A program made the position numbers and the translations under genes. Shown here piece by piece: positions 15,867-23,960 of a stretch of 64,000 bases of DNA. The number at the start of each line of letters is the position of its first letter. The first letter of the stretch is position 1. Below the pieces are notes generated by a model. The model was not told where the DNA came from and searched no databases. It was given only the letters and a program-made list of their open reading frames with translations. The DNA comes from Thalassorhabdus alkalitolerans (GTDB lineage: Bacteria; Bacillota; Bacilli; Bacillales; Marinococcaceae), in assembly GCF_042656585.1 (NCBI RefSeq), contig NZ_JBHSPG010000023.1; one strand, 5' to 3'.

Positions 15867-17045
15867 GTGGCTGGATTAAATACAGAAACAAATGAAAAAC
15901 AGTATGATATCAATATGCTTTTTGTTCTTTTCTTATTTGCAGTGGTCAGCTGCTTATATATTTTTTATGCTCAGCAGATGCCACAGTATAGTGACAATTT
16001 TGCTGTTCGGCAGCTGATTTTTTATTTTGTAGCTTTTGGTTTGGCAATTGCCGTGCTGCATTTTGACTTTGAATACTATGCGAACATCTCCTGGGTGCTG
16101 TACGGGATCGGCTTACTAATGCTGCTTGTATTAGAACTTGCTCCTCAATCGATTGCACCAACCATTGCGGGGGCTGTAAGGTGGTTCAGGGTTCCTGTTA
16201 TAGGATCTTTCCAACCCTCAGAACTAGTGAAGATTTTTCTCATCATTACATTAAGCACTGTGATTTACAAACATAACCTCAATAAAACGGAAAATAGCCT
16301 GAAAGCTGATTTTTGGCTGTTGGCCAAAATGATCCTCATTATTATTCCTCCGGTGTTTTTACTTCAGCGCCAGCCTGACATGGGGATGGTAATGATGACG
16401 GCTGCTATCTTTGTTTCCTTAATTCTTGTTTCAGGAATTTCATATAAATTGGTGTCAGTCATCATTGGCGGGCCGATATTAATGATCATCGGCTTTATCG
16501 GTGCATTTTTTCGTTTTCCTCACTTAGTTGAACAGTACTTTTTTAGTAATATCTCTGACTATCAGGTGAGAAGGTTTTATGGATGGTTAAACCCTGCCGA
16601 GTTTTCAGATGAAGGATACCATACGATGCAGGCTATGACAGCCATAGGATCAGGAAGGCTGTACGGCAATCCCGAAGCAGATGTTTACATTCCCGAAGCT
16701 CACACGGATTTTATATTTGCAGTTATCGGAGGAGAACATGGCTTTCTTGGGGCAGCATTCGTTATTACGCTGTATTTTGTCCTATTGTACCAGATTATGA
16801 TGACAGCTCTTCGCTGTCATAATAGCTTTGGGACCTATCTATGCGCTGGAATTATAGGAATGCTCGCTTTTCAAGTGTTCCAAAATGTAGGCATGAATCT
16901 CGGCCTTCTTCCTGTTACAGGCTTCACCCTGCCTTTATTAAGTTACGGAGGAAGCTCTCTTATGGCTACCATGTTCGCCATAGGAATTGTTTTAAGTGTA
17001 AGGTATCATTCAAAGACGTATTTCTTTGATAGTAACAAGCAATAG
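15867..17045 (+). CDS. SEDS-family peptidoglycan polymerase (RodA/FtsW type)
   Basis: Integral membrane glycosyltransferase of the shape, elongation, division and sporulation family, 392 residues with about ten helices. It shows the SEDS landmarks: GAVRWFRVPVIGSFQPSELVKI (about 108-128), QRQPDMGMVMM, QAMTAIGSGRLYGNP, PEAHTDFIFAVIGGEHGF and PVTGFTLPLLSYGGSSL. The start is GTG at 15867 with AAGGTGAT about 9 bases upstream. It stands alone, without a partner class B PBP gene, so assignment to elongation (RodA) rather than division cannot be settled from context; the EHGFLG-type loop favours a RodA-like protein. Confidence 0.88.
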   Translation: MAGLNTETNEKQYDINMLFVLFLFAVVSCLYIFYAQQMPQYSDNFAVRQLIFYFVAFGLAIAVLHFDFEYYANISWVLYGIGLLMLLVLELAPQSIAPTIAGAVRWFRVPVIGSFQPSELVKIFLIITLSTVIYKHNLNKTENSLKADFWLLAKMILIIIPPVFLLQRQPDMGMVMMTAAIFVSLILVSGISYKLVSVIIGGPILMIIGFIGAFFRFPHLVEQYFFSNISDYQVRRFYGWLNPAEFSDEGYHTMQAMTAIGSGRLYGNPEADVYIPEAHTDFIFAVIGGEHGFLGAAFVITLYFVLLYQIMMTALRCHNSFGTYLCAGIIGMLAFQVFQNVGMNLGLLPVTGFTLPLLSYGGSSLMATMFAIGIVLSVRYHSKTYFFDSNKQ

Positions 17046-17106
17046 AAAAGCCCTGATTGGCGCTGGTGAGTTTAATTTAACCGGCTGCCAAAAAGGGCTT
17101 TTTTTA
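17044..17106. terminator. Long convergent terminator between the SEDS gene and yvrJ
   Basis: AAAAGCCCT and AGGGCTTTTT close a stem extended by TTGGCGCTGG against CCGGCTGCCAA, with a T-run on the plus strand. The minus-strand yvrJ gene ends inside the T-run, so both units could use it. Confidence 0.8.
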
Positions 17107-17289
17107 ACCTGTTTTTTTTGAACTCTCCTGTGGTTCAATTGTCGACTGAGAGTGTAAGGATAGCTTACTGGTCATATTTTCAACAGCTTTGATTAAGGTG
17201 TCAAGTTTCTTTTCCATCCGGTACAGCAGATAAAAAGAAATGACCACGGCAAAGCTGTAATCACCTATTGCTGTAAACCAAGTCTCCAT
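17104..17289 (-). CDS. yvrJ: YvrJ family small membrane protein
   Basis: A 61-residue protein with one hydrophobic helix (GDYSFAVVISFYLLYRMEKKLD), the YvrJ signature, and a polar C-terminus. Start at 17289 (METWFTAIGDY) because AAAGGAAGG lies upstream; the same frame is open further upstream but that part is unlike the family. It is the last of three genes, downstream of the DUF1659 and DUF2922 genes, a trio that recurs in Bacillaceae. Function unknown. Confidence 0.85.
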   Translation of the reverse strand: METWFTAIGDYSFAVVISFYLLYRMEKKLDTLIKAVENMTSKLSLHSQSTIEPQESSKKTG

Positions 17290-17368
17290 TTTCTGTGCCT
17301 TCCTTTCCCTGCAGAGTAAAAAATCAACCCCAAAACAATATTGTTTTGGGGCATAGAAAACCATGCAA

Positions 17369-17587
17369 TTAGCTTGCAAAAATTGTGTCTACCGAACGAC
17401 TCACAATGCGAGCGTCTCGTTTTGCCACGAGATTACCTCCACTTGATATGAATCCATTCCCTGCAATGACAGCATCCATGGCAGCACTGACTGTTTCTTC
17501 AGTCAAATTATCTAGGGGGTTATCGAGAGCGATCGTCACGATGTTTCCCAGCTCGTTTTCGAAACGTAATTCCAAGCGTTTTGTCAT
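17369..17587 (-). CDS. DUF2922 family protein
   Basis: A 72-residue protein matching DUF2922: a first strand RLELRFENELGN, then VTIALDNPLDNLTEETVSAAMDAVI and an end IVSRSVDTIFAS. Proteins of this family are small, mixed alpha/beta and of unknown role. AAGGAGGAGAAC precedes the ATG. It lies between the DUF1659 and YvrJ genes on the same strand. Confidence 0.88.
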   Translation of the reverse strand: MTKRLELRFENELGNIVTIALDNPLDNLTEETVSAAMDAVIAGNGFISSGGNLVAKRDARIVSRSVDTIFAS

Positions 17588-17615
17588 TTTGTTCTCCTCC
17601 TTCTTGTGTTAAAGG

Positions 17616-17831
17616 TTATTGGGCCAGATCATATTGATTTACACGGTAAGAACTGATAACCGTATATCCCTGCAGTGGTGCGAGGGTCTCTACAATACTG
17701 ATAAGAACTTCGTTGGAAACGTCTGTTTTAATGTTATTAAAATGTTTGCTCATATACGTGGGCTTCCCTTCAAGGTCAGTGCCTGTTTCAAAAACGATGG
17801 TTAGACGTGAATCAAGAGTCAATTCGTTCAT
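17616..17831 (-). CDS. DUF1659 family protein
   Basis: A 71-residue protein matching DUF1659 (NELTLDSRLTIVFETGTDLEGKP then KTDVSNEVLISIVETLAPLQGYTV). The start at 17831 has AAAGGGGGTGAG at good distance; an in-frame ATG six codons earlier sits at the ribosome site itself. First gene of the DUF1659-DUF2922-YvrJ trio. The first two proteins have similar size and layout and may be distant paralogues. Function unknown. Confidence 0.87.
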   Translation of the reverse strand: MNELTLDSRLTIVFETGTDLEGKPTYMSKHFNNIKTDVSNEVLISIVETLAPLQGYTVISSYRVNQYDLAQ

Positions 17832-17966
17832 TTTCTCACCCCCTTTCACTATCTAAATAGCATCTATGACTGAAGAAGGAGGAAAAGAAATGTAAAAGAT
17901 AAGTGTATGGTTTGGCAAAGTGAAAAGGAGGGAAATATCACTTGATATAAAAAGGAGTGTGGAGTA

Positions 17967-18611
17967 ATGAGAGTTCTTATTGTTGGAGCAAATGGAAAAG
18001 TGGCCAGACATAGTCTCCGTCACTTTAAGGATTCCGATAAACACGAAGCTGTCGCGATGATTCGGAAGGAAGAACAGGCTTCAGAGCTCAAAGAGCTTGG
18101 CGCCGCAGAAACAGTGATAGCAGATTTGGAAGGAGATATTTCACATGCATTTAATGGGATAGATGCAGTGATATTTGCAGCCGGTTCCGGTCCTCATACA
18201 GGTGCAGATAAGACGGTGCTCATTGATTTATGGGGGGCAATTAAAACAATTGATGAAGCGAAGAAGCAAGGAGTCAATCGTTTTGTAATGATAAGTGCAA
18301 TTAATGTAGATGATCCGGAGGAAGCCCCGGAAAAAATGCGTCACTACGTGGTAGCAAAAAAATTAGCAGATGATCACTTAAAAGCTAGCGGTTTGGACTA
18401 TACGATTGTAAGACCTGGTCCTCTTACCAATGATGACCCGACAGGGCAGCTTTTAATAGAGGAGAAAATCGGACATCGAAACGGGGAAATCACTCGTGGG
18501 GACGTAGGTCATGTCGTTTTTGAAACGGTAGATAAGGAAAATACCCACCACAAAGTGTTTGAGATTCTAAATGGTGAAGCACTGCTGGAAGAAGCTATTC
18601 AGCATGTATAA
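17967..18611 (+). CDS. Atypical short-chain dehydrogenase (YhfK-like NAD(P)-binding protein)
   Basis: Rossmann-fold protein of 214 residues. It has the nucleotide-binding motif GANGKVARH (7-15), the DLEGD acidic site and the VIFAAGSGPHTG stretch typical of atypical SDRs of the SDR_a5/NmrA-like group, and ends with the YTIVRPGPLTND motif. The canonical YxxxK is replaced by the YVVAKKLAD region. B. subtilis YhfK is the closest protein I recall. Substrate unknown. AAAGGAGTG supports the ATG. Single gene with its own terminator. Confidence 0.84.
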   Translation: MRVLIVGANGKVARHSLRHFKDSDKHEAVAMIRKEEQASELKELGAAETVIADLEGDISHAFNGIDAVIFAAGSGPHTGADKTVLIDLWGAIKTIDEAKKQGVNRFVMISAINVDDPEEAPEKMRHYVVAKKLADDHLKASGLDYTIVRPGPLTNDDPTGQLLIEEKIGHRNGEITRGDVGHVVFETVDKENTHHKVFEILNGEALLEEAIQHV

Positions 18612-18627
18612 GGTTTAATGAGATGGA

Positions 18628-18657
18628 GTCCCGGTCGTAATGATCGGGACTTTTTTT
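18628..18657 (+). terminator. Terminator after the SDR gene
   Basis: AGTCCCGGTC and GATCGGGACT pair around GTAAT, followed by seven T. Confidence 0.92.
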
Positions 18658-18674
18658 CGTGCATAAGAAAATGG

Positions 18675-18695
18675 TATTCTTCATGTATTCTTCAT
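18675..18695 (+). repeat. Short direct repeat upstream of copA
   Basis: TATTCTTCAT occurs twice in tandem with one base between (18675-18684, 18686-18695), about 90 bases before the copA start. It could be a regulator site; it does not resemble a CsoR operator. Confidence 0.3.
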
Positions 18696-18783
18696 ATTTA
18701 AAAAATACAATAATGATGGTAAGCAAAAAATAACCCAATTCTATGTTTTTTCTTTAAAATAGAGAAGAAAGGGGGAGAGACAG

Positions 18784-21258
18784 TTGCAAAAACAAGAATT
18801 CAACATTAAGGGGATGACTTGTGCCTCCTGTGTGAATAGAGTAGAGAAAGTTGTTTCGAGAATAGAAGGAGTTTCATCTGTACATGTTAATTTGGCAACC
18901 TCTAAAGCTATGGTAACAGCAGAGGAAGAAATAAATCAGGACGCTGTACAAAAAGCTGTGGAGAAAGCAGGCTTTGAAGCGGAACCAGCAGATAACATAG
19001 ACAAACAGACAGAAAATCTTCAATTTAAGATAGAAGGAATGAGCTGTGCCTCCTGTGTGAACCGAATAGAAAAGATGATATCCAAAAAAGACGGAGTTCA
19101 GGCCGTCAGTGTAAACCTGGCTGCCGGGCAGGCACAAGTGGAAACATACAAAGGAGCAGTCCCGGCCGGTGAGATAGAAAAAAGCATAGAAAAAGCCGGG
19201 TTTTCTGCATCACTGGTCAATACAAAAGTACAAGAGAAAGAAGCGAAAAATGATCCTCAGGAAGAAGAGGCATCTCACCTTAAAAAGAGCTTTTTATGGA
19301 GTGCCGTTGTGACCACCATTGTACTAATTGGAAGTATTCCCCATATGATGCATGAGTGGGGAAACTGGGTCCCAGCCTGGCTCTCTTCCCCATTTTTATT
19401 GCTGATTTTAACAACATATGTGCAGCTGGGTCCTGGATGGCGTTTTTACCACAACAGCTATAAAGTGTTAAAGCATGGGTCAGCGGATATGAATGTATTG
19501 GTAGCGATGGGAACTACTTCTGCCTGGCTGTACAGCGGGGCAATGACCCTATTCCCGGATACACTGACCGCTGCAGGATTTCCGTATCAACTTTATTACG
19601 ATGTAACAACAGTTATCACCACGTTAATTCTTTTAGGTCGTTATTTTGAGGCGAAAGCCAAGGGGAAAACATCTACAGCCATCAGGAAGCTTATGAATAT
19701 GCAAGCCAAGACTGCGAGAATTGTAAGAGGAAATGAAGAAATGGAGGTGCCGGTGGAGGAGGTTCAGGTTGGTGATCTGATAAGTGTTCAGCCTGGTGAA
19801 AGAGTCCCTGTTGACGGATTTGTGACTCGGGGTGCTTCTTCAATAGATGAATCCATGTTAACTGGTGAATCCCTTCCTGTAGAGAAAAGAGAAGGGGATG
19901 AAGTTATTGGGGCTACAATTAATCAAACGGGCCACTTTACTTTTAAGGCGACGAAAATAGGAAAGGAAACAGCTCTTTCACAAATCATAAAGATGGTAAA
20001 TGAGGCACAGGGATCAAAGGCTCCGATACAGAGGGTTGTTGACGTTGTATCTGCCTATTTTGTACCTGCGGTTGTACTCATTGCATTTCTCACGTTTGTC
20101 ATATGGTTTTTTGCCGGGCCTGAGCCGACGTTTATTTTTGCTTTGACAACTTTTATTGCTGTCTTGATTATTGCTTGTCCTTGTGCCTTAGGGCTTGCAA
20201 CTCCTACAGCCATTATGGTGGGCACTGAAAAAGGGGCTGACAATGGAATTTTGATTAAAGATGCGGAAAGCCTTGAACGTGTCCATAAGGTAGATGTTGT
20301 GGTGCTGGATAAGACAGGGACCATTACAGAAGGAAAGCCTAAGCTGACAGATGTTCTCCCGGCCAAAGGATTTGATGGAGATACATTATTAACACAGGCT
20401 GCCTCTGTTGAGAAAGGGTCAGAGCATCCGCTGGGAAAAGCGATTGTTGAAGGAGCAAAGGAAAAAAAACTTTCCCTGCAGGACCCTGATCATTTTCAGG
20501 CACTTGTTGGGCGCGGACTTGAAGCAAATTTAAATTCAAACAAGGTATTAGTTGGAAATGAGAAGCTGATGAAGGAACGAACCATAGATATTTCAGACTA
20601 TAGCGAACAAGCTGCTGAGTTAGCTGAACAAGGGAAAACCCCTATGTACGTTGCAGTTAACGGGACGTTTGCAGGTCTGGTGGCTGTTGCTGATACTTTG
20701 AAAGAAAATGCAGCAAGCGCTGTCCGTTCTCTTCACCAAATGAATTTAGAAGTGGTCATGCTTACTGGCGATAATGAAAAAACGGCTAAAGCCATTGCCA
20801 AAGAGGCTGGGATTACACGTTTTATTGGGGAGGTTCTTCCAGAAGATAAAGCAGCTGAGATAAAGAAACTTCAAGGGGAAGGAAAAAAAGTGGCAATGGT
20901 TGGAGACGGCATTAATGATGCTCCAGCTTTGGCACAAGCCGATGTCGGCATAGCTATTGGCACAGGTACAGACGTGGCCATGGAAACTGCGAGTATCACG
21001 TTGATGCAGGGAAATATTGAAAAAGTGGCTACTTCTATTAAGCTGTCAAAAGCTACGATGAGAATGATCTGGCAAAACCTTGGGTGGGCTTTTGGGTATA
21101 ATATTCTTTTGATTCCGGTAGCTGCGGGTTTATTGTACCCTCCTGCAGGAATTCTGTTAAATCCGATGCTTGCTGGTGCAGCCATGGCTTTCAGCTCTGT
21201 ATCTGTGCTGTTAAATACTTTGAGGCTTCGAAGATTCAAAGCAGTGCCTTCCAGGTAA
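18784..21258 (+). CDS. copA: Copper-exporting P1B-type ATPase CopA
   Basis: Cu(I) efflux pump in the cytoplasmic membrane, 824 residues. Two heavy-metal domains carry GMTCASC (10-16) and GMSCASC (85-91). Helices follow, then the actuator motif TGESLP, the metal-site motif CPC (about 465), the phosphorylation site DKTGTITEGKP (about 509), the P1B HP motif in SEHPLGKA, and MVGDGINDAP (about 707). Eight membrane spans are expected and length is typical. The start is TTG at 18784, with AAAGGGGGAGAG about 6 bases upstream. No copZ or csoR gene is adjacent, which is unusual for Bacillus, where copZA usually pair. Confidence 0.95.
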   Translation: MQKQEFNIKGMTCASCVNRVEKVVSRIEGVSSVHVNLATSKAMVTAEEEINQDAVQKAVEKAGFEAEPADNIDKQTENLQFKIEGMSCASCVNRIEKMISKKDGVQAVSVNLAAGQAQVETYKGAVPAGEIEKSIEKAGFSASLVNTKVQEKEAKNDPQEEEASHLKKSFLWSAVVTTIVLIGSIPHMMHEWGNWVPAWLSSPFLLLILTTYVQLGPGWRFYHNSYKVLKHGSADMNVLVAMGTTSAWLYSGAMTLFPDTLTAAGFPYQLYYDVTTVITTLILLGRYFEAKAKGKTSTAIRKLMNMQAKTARIVRGNEEMEVPVEEVQVGDLISVQPGERVPVDGFVTRGASSIDESMLTGESLPVEKREGDEVIGATINQTGHFTFKATKIGKETALSQIIKMVNEAQGSKAPIQRVVDVVSAYFVPAVVLIAFLTFVIWFFAGPEPTFIFALTTFIAVLIIACPCALGLATPTAIMVGTEKGADNGILIKDAESLERVHKVDVVVLDKTGTITEGKPKLTDVLPAKGFDGDTLLTQAASVEKGSEHPLGKAIVEGAKEKKLSLQDPDHFQALVGRGLEANLNSNKVLVGNEKLMKERTIDISDYSEQAAELAEQGKTPMYVAVNGTFAGLVAVADTLKENAASAVRSLHQMNLEVVMLTGDNEKTAKAIAKEAGITRFIGEVLPEDKAAEIKKLQGEGKKVAMVGDGINDAPALAQADVGIAIGTGTDVAMETASITLMQGNIEKVATSIKLSKATMRMIWQNLGWAFGYNILLIPVAAGLLYPPAGILLNPMLAGAAMAFSSVSVLLNTLRLRRFKAVPSR

Positions 21259-21278
21259 GATGAAGAAGGGCTTTAAGG

Positions 21279-21310
21279 CATGCCTCGCTTTCTATTGAGG
21301 CATGTTTCTA
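21279..21310 (+). terminator. Terminator after copA
   Basis: CATGCCTC and GAGGCATG form an 8-base stem followed by TTTCT; the T-run is short. Confidence 0.6.
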
Positions 21311-21417
21311 TACAACTGAAACGTGACATTTATCTGAAGACAGTGTGTATGTATTGAAGTGCCTGTCCTATTCATGAGAAAATAGGAACCATCAACTTGG
21401 AATAGAAAAATTGGGGG

Positions 21418-21957
21418 ATGAGTATGTCAAAGAAGCGTAGATTTATTATGCGCTCTTCTGTCCTTGGGGTATTGGCCATAACACTTGCCTACGTATTTTA
21501 TACAAACTTTATACAAGAAGAACAAACTCTTGTTCAAGAAGGAGATGCTGCCCCGAATTTCTCCCTTTACAATATGGAAGGGGAACAGGTAGAGCTTGCA
21601 GATTATGAAGGACAGGGTGTGTTCTTAAACTTTTGGGGAACATTTTGTCCTCCTTGTGAAGACGAAATGCCATACATGGAAAACCAATATGAGGTGTATG
21701 AAGATCAAGGAGTTGAAATTTTAGCAGTAAATGTTGGAGAGTCTGACTTGGTGGTTGATCGTTTCGTCAGCCGGCATGCCTTAACATTTCCTATACTACT
21801 AGATGAAGATCAGGCTGTTCTTGACCATTATGGTGTAGGCCCCTTGCCTTCTACTTTTTTAATTGACGCAGAAGGGGAAGTAGTGGATATTATCACTGGT
21901 GGAATGACAGAAGAGCATGTAGCAGAATACATGGAAAGAATAGCTCCTTCCACATAA
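21418..21957 (+). CDS. ResA/TlpA-like membrane-anchored thioredoxin
   Basis: Extracytoplasmic thiol-disulfide oxidoreductase, 179 residues. One N-terminal membrane helix (SSVLGVLAITLAYVFYTNF, about 13-31), then an AhpC/TSA-type thioredoxin fold with the active site FCPPC (Cys77, Cys80). The cis-Pro loop is GPLPSTFLID. B. subtilis ResA, which reduces apocytochrome c cysteines, has CEPC. The CPPC form is common in related TlpA-like proteins, so cytochrome maturation is likely but not certain; no resBC genes follow. The ATG at 21418 has TTGGGGGA upstream; ATG two codons later is possible. Confidence 0.85.
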   Translation: MSMSKKRRFIMRSSVLGVLAITLAYVFYTNFIQEEQTLVQEGDAAPNFSLYNMEGEQVELADYEGQGVFLNFWGTFCPPCEDEMPYMENQYEVYEDQGVEILAVNVGESDLVVDRFVSRHALTFPILLDEDQAVLDHYGVGPLPSTFLIDAEGEVVDIITGGMTEEHVAEYMERIAPST

Positions 21958-21970
21958 GACATCACAACTA

Positions 21971-22012
21971 GCTGTGCCACCCGGTTTTTAATGAAGCCGG
22001 GTGGCATTTTCA
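21971..22012 (+). terminator. Terminator after the ResA-like gene
   Basis: TGCCACCCGG and CCGGGTGGCA pair over 10 bases around TTTTTAATGAAG, followed by TTTTC. Confidence 0.85.
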
Positions 22013-22047
22013 AAAGGGAGTGATCTTAGATAGGCAGGGACGAAAAT

Positions 22048-22644
22048 ATGGAAAGAGATATTACTTTTAAAGCAGTGTGGGCAGGTTTTTTTATCTTTAT
22101 TTTCATTGGCTTTATGATCCTTATTTTTGGTATGGGAGATGAAAGATGGTTTTATCTCCTGTCTCTTTTTGGCGTGGAGAATATTTTTTTTGAGCTTATC
22201 GCAGGGATAGCCGGCGGAGGAATTTTTGCGGGCCTTACCTGGCTTGTCTATAAGTTCAGCCGGGCTTCCTTTCCAAAAAATGAACAAACAACCTTGATTC
22301 TGCAATTAATGAATAAAAGGTTCGGCATAGCTACCATCGCCTGGGGGGCAGGGGTTTCTGAGGAGTTTTTATTTCGAGGAGTTCTTCTTGGCTTACTTTG
22401 GATTCACTTTAATGAAATATGGGCACTTTTGATATCTTCTCTTGTTTTTATGGCTTTGCATATTCCCCAATACAAAGGTAGTTTGGTTATGCATACCATT
22501 GTTCTGATGATGGGATTATTTCTTGGCTGGCTTTTTATTCAGACAGGAACGTTATGGGCTCCGATTATGGCTCATGCTGTATATAACGGAGTAATCTCTT
22601 ATGCAATTAAATATAGAATTCTACCTATAGAAAGTGAAAGATAG
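22048..22644 (+). CDS. CPBP family intramembrane glutamic protease
   Basis: Membrane protein of 198 residues with about six helices. Motif 1 is EEFLFR (105-110), with the Glu pair and Arg of CPBP/Abi proteases; motif 2 has His in LHIPQYKG (about 142); a third His occurs in IMAHAVYN near the end. These match the family that includes prenyl-CAAX proteases, bacteriocin self-immunity proteins and YdiL-type enzymes. Substrate unknown. The next gene, a small thioredoxin, starts 16 bases after it. Confidence 0.86.
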   Translation: MERDITFKAVWAGFFIFIFIGFMILIFGMGDERWFYLLSLFGVENIFFELIAGIAGGGIFAGLTWLVYKFSRASFPKNEQTTLILQLMNKRFGIATIAWGAGVSEEFLFRGVLLGLLWIHFNEIWALLISSLVFMALHIPQYKGSLVMHTIVLMMGLFLGWLFIQTGTLWAPIMAHAVYNGVISYAIKYRILPIESER

Positions 22645-22660
22645 GGAAGGGGGAAGTGAT

Positions 22661-22975
22661 TTGCAAGAGATCACATCGGCAGAAGAACTTGAGAACGTCC
22701 TTGATGATAACATGCAAAGAGCCTTTTTACTTTTAATCAAGGCGCCGCGGTGTACGGTCTGTGAAGCAGTTGAGCAGCAGCTGACCAGTTTCATGAACGC
22801 GTATTCCTCGGTAATAGTTAACAAAATTTCCTTGGAAAAGGTGCCTTCTGTATCCGGGAAATTTCTGGTTTTTGCAGCTCCTACTATTCTGATCTTTAAA
22901 GGTGGAAAAGAAGTATGGCGTGGCTCTAGGTTTATTTCTTATGATGAGATGGAAAGGGTTTTTCGTAACATGTAA
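22661..22975 (+). CDS. Small thioredoxin-like protein (CxxC)
   Basis: Cytoplasmic thioredoxin-fold protein of 104 residues. Active site CTVC (Cys31, Cys34) after LLLIKAPR; cis-Pro loop FAAPTILIFKGGKE. It resembles YtpP-type Bacillus thioredoxin-like proteins rather than TrxA, which has WCGPC. I start at TTG 22661, preceded by GGAAGGGGG with a 7-base gap; an ATG at 22634 lies within the previous gene and lacks a site. Likely co-transcribed with the CPBP protease gene. Confidence 0.8.
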   Translation: MQEITSAEELENVLDDNMQRAFLLLIKAPRCTVCEAVEQQLTSFMNAYSSVIVNKISLEKVPSVSGKFLVFAAPTILIFKGGKEVWRGSRFISYDEMERVFRNM

Positions 22976-22991
22976 AGAGGCTGGGATAAAA
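22974..22991 (+). repeat. Copy of an AAAGAGGCTGGGAYAAAA intergenic element
   Basis: The 18-base sequence follows the thioredoxin stop codon directly and recurs, with small changes, as an inverted pair at 38857-38874 and 39006-39024. Confidence 0.7.
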
Positions 22992-23007
22992 AACATTTGT
23001 TAATTCA

Positions 23008-23048
23008 GAAAAACGCTGTTATTTCCAAGGAAATAACAGCGTTTTTCA
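23008..23048. terminator. Very strong terminator hairpin
   Basis: AAAAACGCTGTTATTTCC and GGAAATAACAGCGTTTTT form a perfect 18-base stem with AA loop. A and T flanks allow action in both directions, for the thioredoxin gene and the convergent reductase gene. Confidence 0.92.
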
Positions 23049-23095
23049 TAGCAAACAGATATGTGTAGTTTGGTTTGACATCGGTGGGGAGACTG

Positions 23096-23854
23096 TTAAA
23101 GAAATTGAGTAATATCAAGAAGACTTCCGTTTTTTAGAGAAGGATCGTTTAAGAGGTTTTCCAGCGCTTCAGCTGCTTTCTCCGGAGGAAGCAGCTGGCC
23201 TTTTTCCTTGTAGGCGCGAAACTGTTCTACTTCCTTAAATTCTTCTTTTGTTCTTGACCGAATCGCTTCCTGCATGGAAGTGTCCACGATCCCTGGAGCG
23301 AAGGAATAGATTTGCACAGGGTTATTTCCTTGCTCTTCCTGTTCGAGGGCGGCTGTCTGCGTGTAAAGGTCTAAACCAGCCTTAGCGCTGCAATACGCTG
23401 TCCATCCATATATAGGCTGCTTTCCAGCGCCGGATGAAATATTTACAACTTTCTTGTTCGCTTCAAACTCCTTACTGTGCTTAATAAATTGTGATGTGAG
23501 TATCATTGGTGCTGTTAGATTTACTTGAATGTTTTTTGCTATGTCTGCTGGTTTTGTATCTTCAGCCGGAGAGACCGGATCAATCATGCCGGCGTTATTT
23601 ATTAAAATAATTTCATTTGACTCCTCGGGGGAAATAACTTGAAAGACAGCTTCCATTACTTGCTCAGTCTGGGTAGTATCAGAAAGGTCAGCAGAAAAGA
23701 AGTCAACCGCTGCTCCTGTTCCTTTGGCTTCTTCTACAATAGCCGTACTCTTTGTTCTCGATATCAAAAATAAGTGATGACCAGGCTTTAGAAAACGGGA
23801 AGCGACAGCTTGTCCAATCCCTTTTGAAGCTCCTGTAATAATAATATGCTTCAT
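23096..23854 (-). CDS. YueD-like SDR, (S)-benzoin-forming benzil reductase family
   Basis: Classical short-chain dehydrogenase/reductase, 252 residues. Cofactor motif TGASKGIG (6-13), NNAG motif (INNAGMID), catalytic Ser in NISSGAG and YxxxK as YCSAK. Basic residues after the second strand (SRTKS) favour NADPH. The sequence fits YueD, an enzyme that reduces benzil and similar diketones in vitro; the natural substrate is unknown, and sepiapterin reductase is the nearest eukaryotic relative. The start at 23854 has CAAAGGAGGA upstream; the frame stays open for 69 further codons into the neighbouring gene's terminator, which I reject as coding. Confidence 0.88.
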   Translation of the reverse strand: MKHIIITGASKGIGQAVASRFLKPGHHLFLISRTKSTAIVEEAKGTGAAVDFFSADLSDTTQTEQVMEAVFQVISPEESNEIILINNAGMIDPVSPAEDTKPADIAKNIQVNLTAPMILTSQFIKHSKEFEANKKVVNISSGAGKQPIYGWTAYCSAKAGLDLYTQTAALEQEEQGNNPVQIYSFAPGIVDTSMQEAIRSRTKEEFKEVEQFRAYKEKGQLLPPEKAAEALENLLNDPSLKNGSLLDITQFL

Positions 23855-23928
23855 TTTCGATTCCTCCTTTGAGGTAGTAGAGTGGTTTGTTGCCATGGTA
23901 GCAGATTTTGGCATCCTTTTTCCAAAAA

Positions 23929-23960
23929 AAGAAAGCTGTTCGTTTGACAGCTTTCTTTTA
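23929..23960 (-). terminator. Terminator of the LCP gene (minus strand)
   Basis: GAAAGCTGT and ACAGCTTTC pair over 9 bases; on the minus strand the stem is followed by seven T. Confidence 0.85.
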
